Positions 1 to 8,176 are shown, counted from the stretch's first letter. The stretch: 32,021 nucleotides of DNA from Spirochaetae bacterium HGW-Spirochaetae-2 (GCA_002839355.1 PGXW01000042.1:1-32021), one strand, 5' to 3'. The notes: generated by a model not told the origin, from the letters alone. A program made the numbers and translations.

Positions 1-250
1 ACTTCAAGTCTTCCCCTGTCATCTCGCGGTTGCCGCTCTCCAGCTGCAACCTCAAACGTTAGCTTTCACTTTCGTTCGTGAATTGACTTGGAAGCCCTTA
101 CACTTCCTGAACAACTTTCGTTGTTCGAGCTTTGACCAACGACCTTTTCAGGCAATCGTCATAGCTCATATCCTTCCTTCTCTTCTCTCATATCTCTGTC
201 AAAAATCTATTCAATCAGGCTCGCTTCCCAAGAACGTTCTCTTGGAGCGC
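1..250 (-). other. Structured leader of a stable RNA, probably an rRNA operon, running out of the window
   Basis: Read on the minus strand, this stretch follows a near-consensus promoter and is packed with hairpins rather than a credible reading frame. Visible stems are a 6-bp arm pair at 228-245, a 7-bp stem capped by a GAAA tetraloop at 109-126, and several shorter stems nearer the edge. A boxA-like stretch (AGATTTTTGACA, about 197-208) resembles antitermination sites of rRNA leaders. No mature 16S or 23S start is visible before base 1, so the mature RNA would lie outside. Another structured RNA is possible; the rRNA assignment is inference. Confidence 0.45.
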
Positions 251-256
251 TCGACT

Positions 257-286
257 GTTATAGCAGATTTCAAATCATAGTGTCAA
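257..286 (-). promoter_or_regulatory. Strong sigma-70 promoter firing leftwards
   Basis: On the minus strand, -35 TTGACA (281-286) and -10 TATAAC (257-262) are separated by 18 bases. The bases just upstream (287-320) are A/T-rich like an UP element. Initiation would be near 249-251. A possible second promoter, TTGCAA (420-425) and GATAAA (396-401) with an 18-base spacer, lies upstream, so a tandem arrangement as at rRNA operons is possible. Confidence 0.7.
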
Positions 287-465
287 TACTGAATTTCCAC
301 TATTTTCGATTTTCATCCGCTTCCCGGCCGATCCCTTCCAGAAGCTTTCACATCAAGTAGGTGTTTGCCTGAGCAACGAGGTGGATACTACCCGTTTTAT
401 CCAACATGGTCTAGGGGGTTTGCAAAAAAATTGATAAAAATGTTGCATATTCCCAGAAGACGTGC

Positions 466-1062
466 TTACCGGCTCAGGTGGGACAACGACCCATCTCTTA
501 CAATAGCCGATACATACGTCAAAAAAGAAGCCAACGAAGCCAATGCTGCCAACGCGAAGACCACAAGGACAATCGGGTCCGCCCACAGCATCCAGTCATG
601 GTTTTCACCCATTCGCTCGAAGGCGACATACACAATTCCCGCCAAGCCGGACACCGCGTACAGCACTGCCTTGGACTTTCCCCAGATGTTTGCGGCGACC
701 GCCTTGCCCTTCCCCATCATGAGCATCCGGAGGAACACTATCGAGAACTCGCGCCACATGATGATGACAAATGCCCAGATCGGCATAATTCCCACTCCTG
801 CGAGACAGACGAAATAGGTCAACCGACTGAAGGTATCGGCAAAAGGATCCATCACCTTTCCCAGATCCGTGACAAGATTGTGCTTGCGGGCGATGATCCC
901 GTCGAACAGGTCGGACAATTCGGTCAGCGCATACAGTACCAGCAGTAGGACGACAGAAATACTGTCCAACTTAGTACCGAACCAAACAGGCAAGTAGAAG
1001 GCGATGAAGAACAAAGGTGCCATTACCAATCTGGATACAGTCAGTTTGTTGGGTAAATTCAT
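466..1062 (-). CDS. pgsA: CDP-diacylglycerol--glycerol-3-phosphate 3-phosphatidyltransferase
   Basis: This is a 198-residue multi-pass membrane enzyme of the CDP-alcohol phosphatidyltransferase family. The full signature D-x2-DG-x2-AR-x8-G-x3-D-x3-D is present at residues 51-76 (D51, D54, G55, A58, R59, G68, D72, D76), so the metal and CDP site is intact. Length and sequence fit PgsA, which makes phosphatidylglycerophosphate from CDP-diacylglycerol and glycerol-3-phosphate for PG synthesis. A related transferase with another alcohol acceptor cannot be excluded. The ATG lies one base after the stop of the peptidase gene, so it is the last gene of the thrS transcript. No clear terminator hairpin was seen downstream before the leftward promoter region. 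Confidence 0.85.
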   Translation of the reverse strand: MNLPNKLTVSRLVMAPLFFIAFYLPVWFGTKLDSISVVLLLVLYALTELSDLFDGIIARKHNLVTDLGKVMDPFADTFSRLTYFVCLAGVGIMPIWAFVIIMWREFSIVFLRMLMMGKGKAVAANIWGKSKAVLYAVSGLAGIVYVAFERMGENHDWMLWADPIVLVVFALAALASLASFLTYVSAIVRDGSLSHLSR

Positions 1063-1063
1063 G

Positions 1064-2575
1064 TTATAGGCTCCCTAGATATTTATTTGAAAGATATTCG
1101 CGGAAATATTTGGCATCCAACGGTTCTCCTGTGACTTTACGCAAGAGGTCCTTCGGCTTGTACAACGACCCATGGCGCAGGATATGCTGGTCCAGCCACA
1201 TCCTGACAGGCGAGAAGTCCCCCGTTGCCACAACAGCATCGACATCGATCTCGCGATTCATGGTATGCAGTATCTGGGCACCGTAGAGGTTTCCCAACGC
1301 ATAGGTCGGGAAATAGCCGAGTTCCCCCATGGACCAGTGCACATCCTGCAACACTCCCACCCGATCGCTTTTGGGGCGAACGCCCAGCAACTTCTCCATT
1401 CCGTCGTTCCACGCTCCAGGCAAATCGGAAACCGGGAGGTTGCCCGAAAGCAGCTCGCGTTCCAATTCGAACCGGAGGATGATATGCAACCCATAGGTCA
1501 CCTCATCCGCATCCACCCGGATTTCGGACGGTTTGACCACATTCACTGCGGCAAGAAATTTGTCGACATCCACATATTCCAATTGGATGGGAAACAGTTC
1601 ATTCAAGCGGGGGAAGAATCGGACCCAGAAGGCCCTGCTTCTTCCAATCATATTCTCCCAGAGCCGGCTTTGGCTTTCGTGGAACGCCAGCGAAGCCCCG
1701 TTGGCCAAGCAGGTGCCACGGGTGACCTCGTTGGAGGCCCCCATCTCATACAACGCGTGGCCGCCCTCGTGGATAGACGAGAACAACGGGCTGATCACAC
1801 TAGGCTCGGTAAAGCGGGTGGTGATCCGTATATCGTCGGCGCCCAGGCTGATCGTATACGGATGTGTCGAAATACCACAGACGCCACGGTTCCAATCGAA
1901 ACCCATGGCATCGAGGACTTCATGTCCGAAAGCCGACTGCTTGTCCTGGGCATACGAGCTGTACAGGAAGGTGTCGTCGACAGGTCCCGCCTCCCGCATC
2001 CGATCCATGATTCCCATCAAGTCGCCTTGCATTTCCCGGAACAGTTGCTCCACCTCTGCTGTCGAGGTTCCCGGCTCGAAAACGTCGAGCAAGGGATCGT
2101 AGGGATCATCCTTGAATCCGAACGCTCCGGCTTTCCGTTGTACAAGTTCGACAATTCGCGACAGAACCGGTTCGTAGAGGGAAAAATCATTGTTTTTTCT
2201 TGCCGCGGCCCATATATGATGGGCCTGGTTTGTCGTTTCCGAGAATTCCTGGACGAAATCGGCATCGAGCTTCCGTTCGCGGTTCCATGCACGGAAGTAC
2301 TGGCGCACCATGCCCCTCGTACGCTCGTCGAGGGAATCTTCTCCCTCTTCCCGTCCCTCGGCGGCACCCAATTGGGCAAGAATCTCGCCCATCTCCTCAG
2401 AAGCGGAGAGGTCATGCATCTTGCGATCCAACAACCCCAATTGTTGTGCCCGCTCCTGGGCCCCAGCCGAGGGAACGGATTCCTGGTCCCACACCAATAC
2501 TCCGCCGATATGGGAAAGCAACACGAATTCCCTATCGATCTCCCCAAGCCTCTTGATGGCTTCCTCTCGTTTCAT
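1064..2575 (-). CDS. M32 family metallocarboxypeptidase (carboxypeptidase Taq type)
   Basis: This 503-residue cytoplasmic protein is the normal size for the thermostable carboxypeptidase family M32. The zinc motif HEGGH is at residues 269-273, followed by an HES-type segment at 299-301 that supplies the third ligand region. The upstream family block with HPYT and DDIRITTRF (238-254) is also conserved. The family removes C-terminal residues of peptides with broad specificity, but not proline. The start is ATG with a good ribosome site (GGAGGG, 5 bases upstream). It lies 21 bases after thrS and 1 base before pgsA, so it should be co-transcribed; a housekeeping peptide-recycling role is inferred. 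Confidence 0.92.
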   Translation of the reverse strand: MKREEAIKRLGEIDREFVLLSHIGGVLVWDQESVPSAGAQERAQQLGLLDRKMHDLSASEEMGEILAQLGAAEGREEGEDSLDERTRGMVRQYFRAWNRERKLDADFVQEFSETTNQAHHIWAAARKNNDFSLYEPVLSRIVELVQRKAGAFGFKDDPYDPLLDVFEPGTSTAEVEQLFREMQGDLMGIMDRMREAGPVDDTFLYSSYAQDKQSAFGHEVLDAMGFDWNRGVCGISTHPYTISLGADDIRITTRFTEPSVISPLFSSIHEGGHALYEMGASNEVTRGTCLANGASLAFHESQSRLWENMIGRSRAFWVRFFPRLNELFPIQLEYVDVDKFLAAVNVVKPSEIRVDADEVTYGLHIILRFELERELLSGNLPVSDLPGAWNDGMEKLLGVRPKSDRVGVLQDVHWSMGELGYFPTYALGNLYGAQILHTMNREIDVDAVVATGDFSPVRMWLDQHILRHGSLYKPKDLLRKVTGEPLDAKYFREYLSNKYLGSL

Positions 2576-2596
2576 ACAACCCTCCGTCCGAACCTC

Positions 2597-4345
2597 TTAC
2601 AATGCCTGTTTCGACGCGATCCTCTCATGCAACATACCGATGTAGGAATCCAATGCAATCCCGTTTTCCTGCTTGCCGTCCCGATATCGGACCGAAACCG
2701 CCCCATGTTCCTCTTCGCGCTCCCCAAGCACCAGCATATGGGGCACCTTCATCTTCTGGGCATTGCGGATCTTGGCGTTCATCCGGTCGTCACTATCATC
2801 CAGATACGCTCGGATTCCCTGTTTTTTCAAAGCATCCAGGACCTTTCGGCCATAATCGTTGAACACCTCGGAAACAGGAACCACACAGACTTGCTCCGCG
2901 GCGAGCCACAAGGGGAAGGCACCTGCGAAATGCTCCAGCAAGACACCGAAGAACCGTTCGATCGAACCAAGCAGCGCCCTATGGATCATATACGGCCGTT
3001 TCTCCACACCATCGGTATCGACAAACGTCATATTGAACCGCTCGGGTTCATTGAAGTCGAATTGAATGGTCGAAAGCTGCCACTCGCGCCCAAGCGCGTC
3101 CTTTATCTTCAGGTCGATCTTCGGTCCGTAGAAGGCTCCGCCACCTTCATCCACCCCATACTCCAACCCTTCGGCTTCAATCGCCTTGCGCAACGACTCG
3201 GTCGCGGCATCCCAGCGTTCGGGTTCCCCGACACTCTTCTCGGGTCTGGTGGACAAATAGGCACCGATCTCCTCGAATCCAAAGGACCGGAGCATCGCCA
3301 ACGAGAATCTGAGCACTTCTTTGATTTCTTCATCCATTTGCTCCGGGGTACAGAAGATATGTGCATCGTCTTGGGTAAATCCCCTGACCCGCATGAGTCC
3401 ATGGAGCGCCCCGGCCTTCTCGTAGCGGTATACGGTTCCCAGCTCTGCCCATCTGAACGGCAGCTCGCGGTAGGAGTGCTTCGAGTTGCGATAAATCATG
3501 ATATGGAACGGACAGTTCATGGGCTTGGCGTAATAGTCCGCCTTATCCATCTCCATGGAGGAGTACATGCTCTCCTTGTAGAATCCCAAATGGCCCGAGG
3601 TCTCCCACAGCCAGGCTTTTCCCACATGCGGGGTATAGACCATCTCATACCCGTTGGCATAGTGCTGGTCCTTCCAAAAGTTCTCGATTGCCATGCGGAT
3701 GCGGGCTCCACGCGGGTGCCAATAGACCAACCCGGGACCGGCCTCCTCGTGGAAACTGAACAAGTCGAGCTCTTTTCCCAACTTCCGGTGGTCCCGCTTC
3801 TCGATCTCCTCGAGTTTCTGCAGGTAAAGACGCAAGTCCTTCGGATTTGTCCATGCTGTCGCATAGATGCGGGTCAACATGGGGTTGGTTTCCTTTCCCC
3901 TCCAATAGGCACCCGCGGTGTTCAGCAACTTGAAGGCTTCAGGATTGAGTTCCTTGGTCGAAGCCACATGCGGCCCGCGGCACAAGTCGGTGAATCCGCC
4001 CTGATTATACAGGGAGACCTCCTCGTCCGCCGGTATCGCATCGATCAGTTCCTGCTTGTAGATTTGGTCCGCGAACAGTTTTTTCGCCTCGTCACGTGAA
4101 ACGACTATCCGTTTGAATTCCTTGTCCTCCTTGATGATCAGCTTCATCCGATCGCTGATTTCATCCAAGTCGTCCGCTGTGAGCGTACGCGGAAGATCAA
4201 AGTCATAATAGAATCCGTTGTCAATCGCGGGACCGATCGCAATCTGGGCAGTCGGGAACATCTGCAAAACCGCTTCAGCCATCACGTGTGACATCGAATG
4301 CCGTACCTTGGACAGTTTTTCGTCCATGAGTTCTTTCCCAGCCAT
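2597..4345 (-). CDS. thrS: Threonyl-tRNA synthetase lacking the N-terminal TGS domain
   Basis: This class II synthetase charges tRNA-Thr with threonine. The start chosen is ATG 4345, with GGAAGG just upstream; the longer frame to 4384 has no ribosome site. The product is 582 residues, about 60 shorter than the E. coli type, because it begins directly at the editing domain. Editing residues are present (HxxxH at 16-20, CRGPH at 122-126). Catalytic zinc ligands are C278, H329 and H455, and the anticodon-binding domain fills the C-terminus from about residue 485. Absence of TGS is, as I recall, shared by other spirochaete ThrRS. The gene is preceded by a 360-base T-box leader with its own promoter and is followed by M32 peptidase and pgsA genes. 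Confidence 0.97.
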   Translation of the reverse strand: MAGKELMDEKLSKVRHSMSHVMAEAVLQMFPTAQIAIGPAIDNGFYYDFDLPRTLTADDLDEISDRMKLIIKEDKEFKRIVVSRDEAKKLFADQIYKQELIDAIPADEEVSLYNQGGFTDLCRGPHVASTKELNPEAFKLLNTAGAYWRGKETNPMLTRIYATAWTNPKDLRLYLQKLEEIEKRDHRKLGKELDLFSFHEEAGPGLVYWHPRGARIRMAIENFWKDQHYANGYEMVYTPHVGKAWLWETSGHLGFYKESMYSSMEMDKADYYAKPMNCPFHIMIYRNSKHSYRELPFRWAELGTVYRYEKAGALHGLMRVRGFTQDDAHIFCTPEQMDEEIKEVLRFSLAMLRSFGFEEIGAYLSTRPEKSVGEPERWDAATESLRKAIEAEGLEYGVDEGGGAFYGPKIDLKIKDALGREWQLSTIQFDFNEPERFNMTFVDTDGVEKRPYMIHRALLGSIERFFGVLLEHFAGAFPLWLAAEQVCVVPVSEVFNDYGRKVLDALKKQGIRAYLDDSDDRMNAKIRNAQKMKVPHMLVLGEREEEHGAVSVRYRDGKQENGIALDSYIGMLHERIASKQAL

Positions 4346-4707
4346 ATTTCCTTCCTTTGTGCCCTTGGGGCATCTGTATACCATAGATAAATCGAAAGAC
4401 CCCCATGGTCTCTTCCCACCTTGCCCATATCACCGACATGGGTTTTGGTAAGGACGAGAACATGGAGGTCCATGTTTCCGCGGTTCCACCTTACTTCCTG
4501 CAACGACTCTCGATCGCCGTCGCAAGCACTCGTTCTTTTCCCTGTACGCCGGGAAAACGGCAGGCCTACCATACAATCCTTCGACCTGCGGCTCGGGAGG
4601 GGTTTTCACCGGGAACTGCCAGATGCCTCTCACCCATCCGCGCATTGCGGAAGGACATCCTCTCACAGACAGCCCGACCCGATTACTCGTCTCCGTCGTT
4701 GCCACTG
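4346..4707 (-). promoter_or_regulatory. T-box leader (tRNA-sensing riboswitch) of thrS
   Basis: On the minus strand the T-box core AAGGTGGAACCGCGG lies at 4478-4492. It forms a textbook antiterminator: helix A1 GTAAGG (4489-4494) with CCTTAC (4448-4453), the seven-base bulge TGGAACC, and helix A2 GCG with CGT; an extra hairpin ACATGG/CCATGT (4460-4475) caps it. Upstream, a stem I-like region has an AGTA S-turn motif (about 4683-4686), an AGAG element and a GGTGAGAG element. The alternative stem (4409-4459) reuses the CTTACC strand, so the two folds exclude each other. No clean U-tract follows. I could not assign the specifier with certainty; ACC at 4601-4603 is the only ACN triplet I see on the 3' side. 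Confidence 0.85.
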
Positions 4708-4712
4708 GAATA

Positions 4713-4741
4713 ATAATGTGTATGAAACGTATTTATGTCAA
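4713..4741 (-). promoter_or_regulatory. Promoter of the thrS T-box transcript
   Basis: On the minus strand, -35 TTGACA (4736-4741) and -10 CATTAT (4713-4718) are exactly 17 bases apart. The -35 overlaps the last codons of the preceding reductase gene. Initiation near 4705-4707 places the T-box stem I at the 5' end of the transcript, as T-box leaders require. Confidence 0.7.
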
Positions 4742-5254
4742 GGTCGATGGATATATGCCACTTGCAATCTTTGCCGCCTTTTCCAGGAACTCGACGTCTG
4801 CGGGTGAAAACCTGTCCAATTCGGGACTATCGACATCGAGTACCCCCACGACAGCACCACCGACAAGCATCGGAACGACAACTTCGCTCCGACTGGCCGA
4901 ATCGCAGGCGATATGCCCCGCAAACGCATGGACATCGGGTACAACCAAGGTCTTCTTCTCTTTCCAGGCAGTCCCGCATACTCCTCTCCCGTAGGGGATG
5001 GAGACACACGCGGGAGCACCCTGGAACGGCCCGAGGACCAGGTGCGGTATTGCATCCGGTGTTTCGCTATCGACGAGGTAGAAGCCTACCCAATTGATCC
5101 TATCCAGATACCACCCCAACAATGCGCTTGCATTCGCCAGCGAGGCAGTCCTTGCCATAGGGGAGGCCTCCCCAACGGTCACCAGGGATTGCAATTGCCC
5201 GAGGACCTCATTCCGATCGAATGTTCCGACCGGCCGCGACAACGGTTCAAACAT
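4733..5254 (-). CDS. msrC: GAF-domain free methionine-(R)-sulfoxide reductase
   Basis: This 173-residue cytoplasmic GAF-fold enzyme reduces free methionine-R-sulfoxide back to methionine, using a disulfide relay. The three family cysteines are present at residues 83, 93 and 117, in the contexts ACVSIP, GRGVCG and GHIACD; these match the E. coli fRMsr cysteines (84, 94, 118) almost number for number. The start chosen is ATG 5254, which has GGAGG eight bases upstream; a TTG at 5269 would sit on that site. The gene overlaps the end of the hydrogenase gene by 8 bases, so oxidative repair of methionine is coupled to the hydrogenase operon. Its 3' end carries the thrS promoter. Confidence 0.9.
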   Translation of the reverse strand: MFEPLSRPVGTFDRNEVLGQLQSLVTVGEASPMARTASLANASALLGWYLDRINWVGFYLVDSETPDAIPHLVLGPFQGAPACVSIPYGRGVCGTAWKEKKTLVVPDVHAFAGHIACDSASRSEVVVPMLVGGAVVGVLDVDSPELDRFSPADVEFLEKAAKIASGIYPSTLT

Positions 5255-6710
5255 GCTTCTTGCCTCCAAGCGGGATGGTACCTACTCTAGCGACATCGGC
5301 TCCTTGACGCAAGCGCATGGCAATCTTGGGATTGACCACGACACCGGGACCTGCCATGCATCCACCCTCGCAACACATGACCTCGACCAGATCGACTTCG
5401 GGAGGCCGCTTTTCCCACGACCGCATGAGACGGACGGTCTTCTTGTCGACTCCATTGATATTCATGGTCTGGACAGGCTTGTCGGATCGTCGGAGCACCG
5501 ATTGCGAAACTCCTTGCGGACAGGCGAACCCGCGGCAATCGGCATATAGGGAACTATCGGAAGCCTCCTGTGCCGCGATCTCCTTGATATCGATGTCCCT
5601 GGCAACAAACAGTGCCGCGAGCTCAGCGAAGGTAATGACCATGCTGATACTGGGAATCTTGCGGGCTTCCACCTTTTTCGCGATACATGGACCGATAAAC
5701 ACCAATTTCGCATCCGGCATCTGGTCATGGCACTGGCGGGCCGTATATGCCATGGGCGACAATGCCGTTGAACGGCGTGCCGACAACGACGGGATATGGC
5801 GGTCGACCAGCTCCATATAGGCTGGGCAACAGCTGGTGGTCATGAAGCCCGCGTGGGCTTCCATACGTTCGGCGACTTCCCGCGCCTCATGCAGTGCCGT
5901 GACATGGGCACCCTCGGCCACCTCGACCACCTTGGTGAACCCCAACGCTACCAGTCCGGCTTTTATCTGGGCCAGGGAACCGGGAAATTGCCCTTCGATG
6001 GCAGGGGCGACCATCGCCACCACCGGGACCTTCTCCTTGAGCATCCGTGCCACATGGATCAACGAACTGCGTTCGGCGATCGCACCGAACGGGCAGGATT
6101 GTGCACAATGGCCACAATCTATACAGGCCTCGTGGTCAATCTCCACGAACCCCTCGTCGTTCTTATGGACAGCCCCGACGGGACAGGAGGCCTCGCAGGG
6201 GACCGGCACATGGATAACCGCATGGAAAGGACACACATCGAGACATTTTCCACATTTGATGCACCGCTCCTCCACGATCCGAGCCCTTCCGTTGGTGAAT
6301 ACAATGGCGTCCTTCGGACAGTTGGCTAAGCACGGACGGGCAAAGCATCCCCTGCAGGAATCGGTGATCCGGTACTGCTCGTCCGGACAACCGCTACATC
6401 CGGGAGTAATGGTGGTCAAGGTGGGCAGGGGTTGTACTTCGGCAGACAATGCTTCCCCCACGTACCGGGCCAACGGCTTGTACTCGTCATCGTCGCGATC
6501 TATGTCGACTCCGAGCAGGGCCATGATCCTGTACCGGACCATGGCACGCTCCTTGTACACACAACACCGGTTGGGATCACGTTCGCGTGGAATAATGTGT
6601 ATCGGCAACGTGTCGACCACGGCCTCCAAAGTATCGGCGAAGTAGGCCTTGAGGACCTCGGCATCGATCCTGCGTTTCATCAGGGTGTATTGGTTGTTGA
6701 TTTCAAGCAT
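5247..6710 (-). CDS. Monomeric [FeFe] hydrogenase, group B-like
   Basis: This 487-residue protein interconverts protons and H2, presumably with ferredoxin as partner. An N-terminal domain (1-100) leads into ferredoxin-type cysteine clusters: C119/122/127/131, C150/153/156/160 and C196/199/202/206, plus C172/C176. The H-cluster domain has L1 TTSCCP (C294, C295), L2 PCIAKKVE (C342) and L3 MCCEGGC (C446, C447, C451). The proton-transfer cysteine of L1 is retained, so it should be catalytic. Domain order and the L3 variant fit the group B1/B3 family rather than the bifurcating HydA type. It overlaps the preceding thioredoxin-like ferredoxin gene by 8 bases and the msrC gene by 8. No hydrogenase maturation genes (hydE, hydF, hydG) are in the window. 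Confidence 0.87.
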   Translation of the reverse strand: MLEINNQYTLMKRRIDAEVLKAYFADTLEAVVDTLPIHIIPRERDPNRCCVYKERAMVRYRIMALLGVDIDRDDDEYKPLARYVGEALSAEVQPLPTLTTITPGCSGCPDEQYRITDSCRGCFARPCLANCPKDAIVFTNGRARIVEERCIKCGKCLDVCPFHAVIHVPVPCEASCPVGAVHKNDEGFVEIDHEACIDCGHCAQSCPFGAIAERSSLIHVARMLKEKVPVVAMVAPAIEGQFPGSLAQIKAGLVALGFTKVVEVAEGAHVTALHEAREVAERMEAHAGFMTTSCCPAYMELVDRHIPSLSARRSTALSPMAYTARQCHDQMPDAKLVFIGPCIAKKVEARKIPSISMVITFAELAALFVARDIDIKEIAAQEASDSSLYADCRGFACPQGVSQSVLRRSDKPVQTMNINGVDKKTVRLMRSWEKRPPEVDLVEVMCCEGGCMAGPGVVVNPKIAMRLRQGADVARVGTIPLGGKKHV

Positions 6711-6966
6711 CGACAGCCTCCCTGAGCAGTTCGGCCAACCGCTGTTTCGTTACATTCGGGTATAGGACACCGGCAATTTCCACAAGTGGGGCTTTCCATT
6801 TGGGATCATCGGTCTTGCATCCCCCCAGACAGGAGGTCCCCTCGATATCGCAGAGTCCCAACAGTTCGGGATCGAGGAAATCCTCATACAGCAACAGATC
6901 GGCACCCCCCTGTACGAAACAAGCTGTCCCAACACAAATCTTGACTGATATCCGTTTCTGTTCCAT
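6703..6966 (-). CDS. Thioredoxin-like [2Fe-2S] ferredoxin (NuoE/HydC type)
   Basis: This 87-residue cytoplasmic protein has the four cysteines of the thioredoxin-like 2Fe-2S fold, C11 and C16 in the first loop, C46 and C50 in the second. Such domains pass electrons between flavin or pyridine-nucleotide modules and hydrogenases. The ATG is preceded by GGGAAGGG. It sits between the SpoIIE phosphatase (16 bases) and the group B hydrogenase (8-base overlap), so it is likely the dedicated partner of the latter. It is a paralogue of the 87-residue gene at 10019-10282. Confidence 0.85.
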   Translation of the reverse strand: MEQKRISVKICVGTACFVQGGADLLLYEDFLDPELLGLCDIEGTSCLGGCKTDDPKWKAPLVEIAGVLYPNVTKQRLAELLREAVDA

Positions 6967-6982
6967 ATGTATCCCTTCCCTT

Positions 6983-8176
6983 CTATATATATTCCAATAC
7001 CGTTTCTTTCAGAAAATTCTGCTCCAATGCTTGCCGTATCCGTCCCACAATCGTACGTCGTATACCTATTTCCACCGGAATACTCGGATCCTGATGGGCT
7101 TCATTGATCTTGGTACCCACGATAAACGAGACCTGGTCGCTGTCCAACAAAATGGAGACAAACCGCCTCACCGCATCATTCGGCATCGTATGTATCGGCA
7201 ACTTCCGCTCCAAGGCAACCGCAACCTTTGCCAAGGTCAACATTCCCTCGGTCACCAGATCCATCCCTTCCATTTTCGAAGCGGGAGGGACATCGGGTGA
7301 CCAACACGACAAATCGACCTTCACTTTCGTATCGAAGAGTCGGGAAACGATTTGTGCCGTGGTACCACCGGAAACGATCTTCTTGCCCTCGAAAGCCCGC
7401 ATCTTCGCCGCAAGCTGTTCATCACGGTCCTGGGTGAACGGCGGTCCGGTCACCACCAGTGTTTTTCGCGGCTTGCGTATATATACGACCGCACACGTAA
7501 TATCATCGTTCGCTGCCATTCCATCCAGGGCATAGGCCTTTCGGGTAATCGCCGCAGAAAGTTCCCGTGACGAGATATCGGGATTTTCACGGATAACCCC
7601 GGATATGTAGGCGGTCACACCGGCTTGGCGCCACCCGAGCGGGAACCCCTTTCCCATTCCCGATTGCGTGACTCCGTCGGTGAACATCACCAGCCGGTCT
7701 CCCTCCTTCATGGCAAACGTCGACTGGCGGATCACCTCTTCCTTGAAGGCACCTTCCCTATGGAGATTGATTTGGTTGGCTGTAACCGGAGTCGGTGTAT
7801 CCCCCGAGAAATGCAAAGCCGGCGGATTGTCGTATTCGACCAACTGTACGGCGATGGCACCTTCACGGGAGCTACGGATATCCGCAATGGTGAATGTCGA
7901 ATAGCTGATCTTCCGTTCGTTGCACACTGGAAGGGTATTCATGATGATTTTTGCCGATTTCGTGAGATGCATGGGACTGAAGGAGAGTTTATGTGCCATG
8001 TGTGCTGTCAGGTTGGCAAGCACATTGGCCTTTACCCCACTGCCCAAACCGTCCGAAAGGGTACAGACGACCCGGTTCGTAGGAGATTCCTTGGATTGGA
8101 GGAACACATCGCCCCCTATCTTCTGCCCCACCTTATAGGTCTGGTGGTAATCGACGTCCATGAATATTCCGTTCAC
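6983..8176 (-). CDS. SpoIIE-family (PP2C-type) protein phosphatase with extra C-terminal domain
   Basis: This 397-residue protein has a PPM/SpoIIE serine-threonine phosphatase domain at about residues 1-235. Metal-site motifs are visible: IGGD (D23), SDGLGSG (D42), FTDGVTQSG (D167) and NDD (223-225). Residues 236-397 form a second domain that I do not recognise by name but associate with hydrogenase-linked SpoIIE proteins. The start is GTG 8176, overlapping the TGA of the sensor hydrogenase gene (GTGA) with GAGGA upstream; ATG 8161 is an alternative. The tight coupling suggests that the phosphatase acts downstream of the PAS hydrogenase in signalling. Its phosphoprotein target (typically a STAS anti-anti-sigma protein) is not encoded here. 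Confidence 0.86.
   Translation of the reverse strand: MNGIFMDVDYHQTYKVGQKIGGDVFLQSKESPTNRVVCTLSDGLGSGVKANVLANLTAHMAHKLSFSPMHLTKSAKIIMNTLPVCNERKISYSTFTIADIRSSREGAIAVQLVEYDNPPALHFSGDTPTPVTANQINLHREGAFKEEVIRQSTFAMKEGDRLVMFTDGVTQSGMGKGFPLGWRQAGVTAYISGVIRENPDISSRELSAAITRKAYALDGMAANDDITCAVVYIRKPRKTLVVTGPPFTQDRDEQLAAKMRAFEGKKIVSGGTTAQIVSRLFDTKVKVDLSCWSPDVPPASKMEGMDLVTEGMLTLAKVAVALERKLPIHTMPNDAVRRFVSILLDSDQVSFIVGTKINEAHQDPSIPVEIGIRRTIVGRIRQALEQNFLKETVLEYI

Noticed and set aside
83-280. A 65-codon plus-strand open frame at the left edge
   Set aside because: It runs against the strong minus-strand promoter and structured leader and has no ribosome site; it is taken as chance.
1172-4099. A 975-codon plus-strand open frame
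   Set aside because: It is antisense to the M32 peptidase and thrS genes, both of which have full family motifs; it arises from codon bias on the opposite strand and its product shows no domain.
5660-5705. DNA repeat shared with 9427-9475
   Set aside because: The similarity encodes the conserved L2 motif (GPCIAKKVE) of the two paralogous hydrogenases and is not a separate repeat element.
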